DNA of 64,000 nucleotides from an uncultured Roseburia sp. (GTDB taxonomy: Bacteria; Bacillota; Clostridia; Lachnospirales; Lachnospiraceae): positions 1 through 64,000 of the forward strand of contig CANSKO010000003.1 of NCBI GenBank assembly GCA_947647505.1. The letters run 5' to 3'. Numbering within the stretch: position 1 is the first letter of the stretch; every line of letters starts with the position of its first letter. The notes beneath the pieces are model-generated. The model did no database searches. It had not been told where the DNA came from and saw nothing but the letters and a program-made list of their open reading frames with translations. The position numbers and the translations under genes were made by a program. Positions 57,665-64,000 of the stretch are shown here, one piece after another.

Positions 57665-57772
57665 GAGAGAGGTGAAAGGATGAAGAAATAATCTGCTTTT
57701 TGTATGCATGCATAACGACATTGTTTTATCATGCTGCCGAAAGTGGATGATTTCTCATCACCTCTCTTTTTT
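57665..57772 (+). promoter_or_regulatory. candidate ribosome-mediated attenuator (uORF MKK* at 57680-57691 plus long-range terminator)
   Basis: agagaggtga (57666-57675, SD of the uORF) is complementary to tcacctctct (57758-57767), which is followed by a T run. Confidence 0.75.
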
Positions 57773-57858
57773 GTGTGCAAAAATTCCGGACACGGCGCAA
57801 AAGGGAGGCGTTTTGGTGGAGGGAAACCTGAAAGCGGCAGCCGAAGGGAGGAATTTTT

Positions 57859-59421
57859 ATGGCACAGATTCGCGTAAATCATCTGACGTTTTCTTATGAA
57901 GGAAGTTTTGACAATATTTTTGAAGACGTTTCGTTTTCCATCGATACGGGATGGAAGCTGGGATTTCTTGGGAGGAACGGAAAAGGCAAGACGACGTTTC
58001 TGAATCTTCTGATGGGAAAGGAGGCGTATGCGGGAAGCATCTGCGCGCCGGGCGCGTTTGACTGTTTTCCATATGCGCTGACAGAGGAGCAGATGCAGAG
58101 GCCGGCGGCGGAATTTGCGGATCAGATCAAGCCGCAGAGCGAGCAATGGCGCATTCTGCGCGAAATGGAGCGGATGCAGGAAAATGTGGAGCTGCTCTAT
58201 CGACCGTTTCATACGTTAAGTCCCGGGGAGCGCACGAAGATCCTTCTGGCAATTTTATTTTCGGGAGAAGAGCAGGACTTTCTTCTGATTGACGAGCCGA
58301 CGAATCATCTGGACTGGGCTGCGCGAGATAAGGTCAGACAGTACCTGTCATCCAAAAAAAGCTTTCTTCTCGTTTCGCACGACAGAGATTTGCTGGATGC
58401 GTGCGTAGACCACGTGCTTGTGCTGAACCGGAAGACCATCGAAGTGCAGAGCGGTAATTTTTCCAGCTGGTGGGAGAATAAGCGGCGAAAGGATCAGTTC
58501 GCGAAAGCGGAAAATGAAAAGCATCGGAAGGAAATTGAAGCATTAAAAAGGGCGGCGGCGCAGACGGTGCGCTGGGCGGATAAAAACGAAGCGACGAAAA
58601 TTGGCTATCACCCGATCAAAGAAGACCGGTTTATCGGCACCCGGGCGTATATTGGCGCGAAGACGAAGAAAATGCAAAGCCGCGCAAAACAAATAGAAAA
58701 GAGAATGCATCGCCAGATTGAGGAAAAAGAAGGCCTTCTGGTCGATCTGGAAGAGGTGGCGGACTTAAAGCTTATGCCGCTTTCCCATCCCAAAAAGGTT
58801 CTGGTAAACGTGAAAGATTACAGCGTGACGTATCCCAATGCGAAACAGCCGGCGTTTGCGGGCCTGACGTGTTCCGTTTCGCAGGGTGAGCGCATTGCGC
58901 TGCATGGCGGGAACGGCTGCGGAAAATCGACGCTGCTGAAAATGATTTTGCAGCATGCAGGGGTGGAGCAGGAGCAGATGACAGTTTCAGAAAGCGGAAT
59001 CTGTGAAACGGCGTCGGGGCTTATCATTTCATACGTCAGTCAGGATACGTCTGCGCTGCATGGCGGAATCTCTGATTTTTGCGCGAAGCGCAATCTGGAG
59101 GAGGGCCTTTACTGTGCGGTGTTGCGGCAGCTTGCCGTGGAGCGGGAGCAGTTTGGGAAAGACTTAAGCGCGTTTTCCGAAGGGCAGAAGAAAAAGGCGT
59201 TGCTTGCCGCGAGTCTGCTTACGCCCGCGCATTTGTATATCTGGGATGAACCGTTGAACTATATAGACGTATTTTCCAGGATGCAGCTGGAGGCGCTGCT
59301 GCGCTCCGTTTGTCTGACGCTGTTATTTGTGGAACATGACGCCCGATTTCGTAAGGCGGTCGCAACGGGAGAGATTGCGTTGCAGAGAAAAGAGATTGGT
59401 CTGCGGCGGCAGATGTGGTAA
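57859..59421 (+). CDS. ABC-F ATPase, Lsa-like putative ribosomal protection protein
   Basis: Two ABC cassettes (GRNGKGKTTFLNLL; GGNGCGKSTLLKMI), no TM; LLIDEPTNHLD and IWDEPLNYID; interdomain linker VRWADKNEATKIGYHPIKEDRFIGTRAYIGAKTKKMQSRAKQIEKR. Confidence 0.88.
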   Translation: MAQIRVNHLTFSYEGSFDNIFEDVSFSIDTGWKLGFLGRNGKGKTTFLNLLMGKEAYAGSICAPGAFDCFPYALTEEQMQRPAAEFADQIKPQSEQWRILREMERMQENVELLYRPFHTLSPGERTKILLAILFSGEEQDFLLIDEPTNHLDWAARDKVRQYLSSKKSFLLVSHDRDLLDACVDHVLVLNRKTIEVQSGNFSSWWENKRRKDQFAKAENEKHRKEIEALKRAAAQTVRWADKNEATKIGYHPIKEDRFIGTRAYIGAKTKKMQSRAKQIEKRMHRQIEEKEGLLVDLEEVADLKLMPLSHPKKVLVNVKDYSVTYPNAKQPAFAGLTCSVSQGERIALHGGNGCGKSTLLKMILQHAGVEQEQMTVSESGICETASGLIISYVSQDTSALHGGISDFCAKRNLEEGLYCAVLRQLAVEREQFGKDLSAFSEGQKKKALLAASLLTPAHLYIWDEPLNYIDVFSRMQLEALLRSVCLTLLFVEHDARFRKAVATGEIALQRKEIGLRRQMW

Positions 59422-59470
59422 ACTATGAACAGAACGAAGAAACAGAAAACGCAGGGAGGAACGACAGAAA

Positions 59471-60073
59471 ATGGAAGAAAATGTGCTGGTAATTGAAAAA
59501 GACAGGATTGGCGCAGTATATGGCGCCAGTGCGCAACATGTGATAGAGGCGGAAGAAGAAGCGCTGCTTGCATTTGTGGATGCGCACGGTCAGTTTATGC
59601 CAAGAAACCGGGCAGAAACAGATTTTGACAAAAAACAGATTATTTCTTACTGCATGATTGTCTGCGAGAATCACATTTTTGTAACGCACCGGTCAAAAAA
59701 GCAGACGGAACAGAGGCTTCACAACATGTATTCCGTCGGCGTCGGCGGACATATCTGTACAGACGATTTGGGCGGGGCGGGGATCATGGAGCAGGGAATG
59801 CTGCGGGAGCTGCATGAAGAAGTGCATATTTCAGAACATGCGCCGCGCCGTTTTTATGGACTGATTAATGACGACAGCACGGAGGTTGGCCGCGTGCATG
59901 CGGGCGTCTGCTATGTGATAGAGGCAGAGGACTTTGCGTGCAGCGTAAAGGAGACGGATAAAATGACGGGGGAATGGGTGGCTATTTCCAATATGAGGGA
60001 ATATTATGAGCAAATGGAGGGGTGGTCGCAGATTTTTCTGGCGTCTTATCTCAACGTTCCTGCTTCCAGATAG
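59471..60073 (+). CDS. NUDIX-like hydrolase
   Basis: Nudix-like GGHICTDDLGGAGIMEQGMLRELHEEVHI. Confidence 0.75.
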   Translation: MEENVLVIEKDRIGAVYGASAQHVIEAEEEALLAFVDAHGQFMPRNRAETDFDKKQIISYCMIVCENHIFVTHRSKKQTEQRLHNMYSVGVGGHICTDDLGGAGIMEQGMLRELHEEVHISEHAPRRFYGLINDDSTEVGRVHAGVCYVIEAEDFACSVKETDKMTGEWVAISNMREYYEQMEGWSQIFLASYLNVPASR

Positions 60074-60169
60074 AAATAAACGCATGACAGGAATAAAATA
60101 GGCTGGAAAAGTCGAATTTCGTGTGGTATACTGAAACTATCTTTAATTAAAGGAGAAAGGGGTTTTCCA

Positions 60170-63100
60170 ATGAGGGCAAAGACGATTTCAAAAGTGATAT
60201 CGGCAGTTTTATCCGCGTCGATGCTGATGACGTTGATACCGGCGGCATCGGTTGCGGCTCCGGTGGAAGCGACCGGAGCGGAAGAGAATCTGCTGAAGCT
60301 ATGGTACGATAAGCCGGCCAGCAGAGGTACGAACATACTAAGCGCCGGGGCTGGAAGGACGGAAGAAGATAATCGCTGGCAGCAGCAGACGCTTCCGATC
60401 GGTAACAGTTTTATGGGGGCAAATATCTATGGAGAAGTCGGCGAGGAATGGCTGACGTTCAACCAGAAGACGCTCTGGAATGGCGGACCAAGCACGAAGC
60501 GGCCGAATTACAACGGCGGAAATAAAGAAAATATGGTAAGCGTTTACCAGAATATCGTGCAGAAGTTCAAGGAGGGCAAGGATGCGGAAGCAAGCAATCT
60601 CTGCGGTTCTCTGACCGGTTTAAGCGATGGATACGGCGCGTATCAGGCATGGGGAAATATCTACCTGAAGTACAATGGACTGCCGGGATCGGAGCAGACG
60701 ACGAATTATTCAGATTATGAGCGTAATCTGGATCTTTCGGAAGGCGTTGCGAATGTAGATTTTACGGTGGGCGGCACAAAATATCACAGAGAATATTTTG
60801 TCAGCTATCCGGACAATGTCCTTGCTATGAAGCTGACGGCGGAAGGCGGCAGCAAGATGAATATCAATGTCTGCTTTCCGATTGACAACGGAGAGGAATC
60901 CGAAATCAAAAGCGTGAAAAATGGCGGAAACGGCAAAGAAGTCACGTATACGACGGAAGCGTCCGGCAATGCCGGTACGATTGTAACGTCCGGCGAAATG
61001 CAGGATAACCAGATGAAGTTAAACTCCATATTGAAGGTGGAGACAAAAGACGGCACGGTGGAAAAAGGGGAAGACCGGACGTTTGGCACGGATGCGACGG
61101 TAAATGAGAAGACAAAGACGCTGGACGTCAAAGGCGCATCGGAAGTTATCATTTATATTGCCGCAGATACGGATTATCTAAATGATTATCCGGTTTACCG
61201 CACCGGAGAGACGGATGCGCAGCTTGCGGAAAGCGTAAAGGCTGTTTTGGATGCGGCAGTGGAAAAAGGATACGACGAAGTCAAAGCAAGCCACCTTGCA
61301 GACTATAAAGAGTTGTATGACAGAGTGGACCTGGATCTTGGCCAGGCAGCGTCAGATAAGCCGACGGATGCGCTTTTAAAAGCTTATAAGGACAAGACGG
61401 CTTCCGCTTCAGAGCAGCGTCTGCTGGAAGTGATCTTATATCAGTATGGCAGATATTTAACGATTGCGTCGTCCAGAGAAGGCGATCTGCCATCGAATCT
61501 GCAGGGCGTGTGGCAGAACTGTTCAGGGCCATCCGGCCGTATCCCATGGGCCAGTGATTATCATATGAACGTCAATCTGCAGATGAATTACTGGCCGACG
61601 TATTCCGCAAATCTGGCGGAATGCGCGACGCCGTTGATTGAGTATGTGGATTCGCTTCGGGAGCCGGGGCGCGTGACCGCAGAGAAGTACTTTGGCATCA
61701 AGAGCGAAGAGGGAGAGGAAAACGGCTTTTCCGCGCATACGCAGAATACGCCGTTTGGCTGGACCTGTCCGGGCTGGTCCTTCTCCTGGGGATGGTCGCC
61801 GGCTGCTGTGCCCTGGATTTTGCAGAACTGCTGGGAGCATTATGAATATACGGGCGATCTGGAATATATGCGGGAGCATATTTATCCAATGCTTCGGGAA
61901 GAGGCGATTCTTTACGATCAGATTCTGATCGACAGCGGCAAAGAGATTATGCTGGAAGACGGGACGATGAGCACCCGCCTGGTATCGGCGCCGGCATATT
62001 CGCCGGAGCATGGGCCGTATACGATGGGAAATGTATATGAACAGGTTCTGATCTGGCAGTTGTATGAAGATGCTGCAACGGCGGCGGAGCTTTTGGGCGT
62101 GGATGCGACGCTTGCGGCAAACTGGAAAAAGAATCAGAGCAGACTGGCGCCGATTGAGATCGGAGACAGCGGACAGCTCAAGGAATGGTTTCATGAGACG
62201 ACGCTTGGAAGCGTAGGCGCAAAAGGACATCGCCATATGTCGCATTTGCTTGGGATGTTCCCGGGCGACCTTGTTTCTGTAGAAAATGAGAGCTATATGG
62301 ATGCGGCCATCATGTGTCTGGAAGATCGTGGATATACGAGTACCGGATGGGGTATGGGACAGAGGATCAATTCATGGGCAAGAACCGGAAGGGGCAATAC
62401 GGCGCATCTTCTGATTCAGAACCTGTTCCGCGACGGCATTTATCCCAATCTCTGGGATGCGCATGCGCCGTTCCAGATTGACGGTAATTTCGGTTATACG
62501 GCCGGCGTCAATGAGATGCTGATGCAGAGCAACGTGGGATATATCAACATTCTTCCATCGCTTCCGGATGTCTGGGCGTCTGGTTCCGTAAATGGCATTA
62601 TAACGAGAGGGAACTTTGAGCTTGACATGGAATGGGCGGAAGGAAAGGTGACGAATATCAGCCTTCTTTCCAACAACGGCGGAGAATGCGTCGTGCAGGC
62701 GGCCGGAATCAAAGCAGACGCCGTAACGGTAAAAGATTCCAAAGGCGCTGCGGTAAGCGTAACGAAGCATGCAGAGAAAGAGCGGATTACGTTTGCGACG
62801 ACAAAAGGCGAGACGTATACGATTGAAGGATTCGGAGAAGCGGAAGAAAAAGAAGAACGCCCCAACGCTCCAACCAATGTAAAAGCAGAAGAAGGCGATG
62901 CGGCTGTAACCATTACATGGAATGCCGTGCCGGAAGCGGATTCTTATAACGTATATCGCAGAATCGGCGCAGATTATGTGAAGATCAATGGAAATGCAGT
63001 AATGAAATCTCCGTATATGGACGCGGATGGCGTCGGTCTTGACGAGGCGGCGAAATACCGCGTCACGGCAGTGAGAAACGGAGTGGAAAGCAAGCAGTCC

Positions 63101-64000
63101 AATATTGCGACGGCAGATCGCTCCAAGCTGGACCGTTCCATTACAATCACGTATGACTCGGAAAAAGAAGTAGTTGGATCGCTTCCGGTGGATGCGACGG
63201 CAAAGAGCGGAACGACGGTTACGCTTGCGGAATGCGATGCAGTGTTGTCCGGTTATCAGTTTGTGGGCTGGAGCGACGGCAAGAGAACGTACGCAGGAGG
63301 GAGCGAATATGTCGCGCCTTATCGGAATATTACGTTGACGGCAGTCTGGGAGCCGGCGGTCGGATGGGTGAAGCTTCTCAAAAATAAATGGTCGGCGGTT
63401 GCCGGCAGTGAAGAGGGCAAAGGAAACGATGGTCCTGCGTCTGCGGCAATTGACGATGATGAGGGCACGAAATGGCACAGCAATTATTCAGGCGCAAGCG
63501 ACAAGCAGCCCGTAATCGGTGAAACGGGAGAGAGAAACGAGTTTACCATAGATTTTGGGGAAACAGTTTCCATCGGCAGATTTGAGTATGTGCCGCAGGC
63601 ATCGGCTGTAAACGGGACAATCACCGGATATCAGCTTTATTACAGCGAAACGGAAGACGGCGATGATTTTAAGCTGATTGAAAAAGGGACCTGGGCGAAC
63701 AACAAAGAGAAAAAGACAGTGGAATTCAGCGGCTCGATTTCCATGCGCAGAATTCAGCTGCGCGCCACAGCGACAGCGGGAAATCCAAATAACAAATATA
63801 TTCATGCCGCAGAATTCAATGTATACAGCATGAACGAGGATGAATCCGTCGTGATGCCGGAAGAGGTGGTCGTAGACGAGACCATGACTTTGATACAGGG
63901 AGAAAGCAGGCAGCTTCAGGCATCCGTACTGCCGGTTGAAGCGACGTATCAGGAGCTGACGTATGAAAGCTCCGACCGTCAGATTGCAACTGTTTCGGAG
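60170..64000 (+). CDS. secreted GH95-like alpha-L-fucosidase with Fn3, InlB-like repeat, F5/8C and Big2 domains (partial, runs off the window)
   Basis: Open to the window end, so absent from the ORF track. Signal peptide MRAKTISKVISAVLSASMLMTLIPAASVAA; LPIGNSFMGANIYGEVGEEWLTFNQKTLWNGGPS; SDYHMNVNLQMNYWPTYSANLAECATPLIEY; LWDAHAPFQIDGNFGYTAGVNEMLMQS. Confidence 0.92.
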   Translation, partial: MRAKTISKVISAVLSASMLMTLIPAASVAAPVEATGAEENLLKLWYDKPASRGTNILSAGAGRTEEDNRWQQQTLPIGNSFMGANIYGEVGEEWLTFNQKTLWNGGPSTKRPNYNGGNKENMVSVYQNIVQKFKEGKDAEASNLCGSLTGLSDGYGAYQAWGNIYLKYNGLPGSEQTTNYSDYERNLDLSEGVANVDFTVGGTKYHREYFVSYPDNVLAMKLTAEGGSKMNINVCFPIDNGEESEIKSVKNGGNGKEVTYTTEASGNAGTIVTSGEMQDNQMKLNSILKVETKDGTVEKGEDRTFGTDATVNEKTKTLDVKGASEVIIYIAADTDYLNDYPVYRTGETDAQLAESVKAVLDAAVEKGYDEVKASHLADYKELYDRVDLDLGQAASDKPTDALLKAYKDKTASASEQRLLEVILYQYGRYLTIASSREGDLPSNLQGVWQNCSGPSGRIPWASDYHMNVNLQMNYWPTYSANLAECATPLIEYVDSLREPGRVTAEKYFGIKSEEGEENGFSAHTQNTPFGWTCPGWSFSWGWSPAAVPWILQNCWEHYEYTGDLEYMREHIYPMLREEAILYDQILIDSGKEIMLEDGTMSTRLVSAPAYSPEHGPYTMGNVYEQVLIWQLYEDAATAAELLGVDATLAANWKKNQSRLAPIEIGDSGQLKEWFHETTLGSVGAKGHRHMSHLLGMFPGDLVSVENESYMDAAIMCLEDRGYTSTGWGMGQRINSWARTGRGNTAHLLIQNLFRDGIYPNLWDAHAPFQIDGNFGYTAGVNEMLMQSNVGYINILPSLPDVWASGSVNGIITRGNFELDMEWAEGKVTNISLLSNNGGECVVQAAGIKADAVTVKDSKGAAVSVTKHAEKERITFATTKGETYTIEGFGEAEEKEERPNAPTNVKAEEGDAAVTITWNAVPEADSYNVYRRIGADYVKINGNAVMKSPYMDADGVGLDEAAKYRVTAVRNGVESKQSNIATADRSKLDRSITITYDSEKEVVGSLPVDATAKSGTTVTLAECDAVLSGYQFVGWSDGKRTYAGGSEYVAPYRNITLTAVWEPAVGWVKLLKNKWSAVAGSEEGKGNDGPASAAIDDDEGTKWHSNYSGASDKQPVIGETGERNEFTIDFGETVSIGRFEYVPQASAVNGTITGYQLYYSETEDGDDFKLIEKGTWANNKEKKTVEFSGSISMRRIQLRATATAGNPNNKYIHAAEFNVYSMNEDESVVMPEEVVVDETMTLIQGESRQLQASVLPVEATYQELTYESSDRQIATVSE

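Noticed and set aside
57708-57899. ORF of 63 aa overlapping the ABC-F leader
   Set aside because: It spans the predicted terminator and the ABC-F start, with no domain-like content. The leader structure explains the region better.

Overview
The window looks like a chromosomal segment of a gut Clostridia/Lachnospiraceae-type bacterium. This is inferred from gene content and codon style; no 16S is present. Most of it is housekeeping: carB, a phosphatidylethanolamine pathway (pssA/psd), tRNA-Lys, a HAD phosphatase, trmB, dacA, metG, tatD, ABC transporters, a two-component system, a TrpB2-like enzyme and a corrinoid activase. Within this sits a dispersed set of very large secreted proteins that appear to target host mucin or milk glycans: a GH33-type sialidase (4573-8373, -), four tandem secreted beta-helix proteins (17771-27660, +), a multidomain SGNH esterase (31137-34955, +) and a GH95-type fucosidase running off the right edge (60170->64000, +). 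The best candidate for an undescribed system is the operon at 16700-27660. A membrane-anchored SurA/PrsA-like helical protein is followed by four beta-helix paralogs in A-B-A-B order, where A has a C-terminal F5/8C-like domain and B has Fn3 plus a Big2-like basic tail. A divergent AraC regulator lies upstream. I read it as a GH136-like (lacto-N-biosidase) system with one dedicated foldase and several clients. The second highlight is a leader upstream of a Lsa-like ABC-F gene (about 57622-57858). It has a consensus promoter, a 3-codon MKK* uORF, and a long-range terminator whose 5' arm is the uORF Shine-Dalgarno, which suggests ribosome-mediated attenuation. Other points of interest are an SGNH protein with a catalytically dead tandem copy, a 114-nt-period Pro/Glu/Ala repeat protein ending in TPEEIAALL motifs, a 13-bp PadR-type operator overlapping its promoter, a 42-bp perfect palindrome, and a frameshifted OadB-motif gene remnant. 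No CRISPR array, transposase, integrase or rRNA was seen. Homology calls are by eye; no searches were run.
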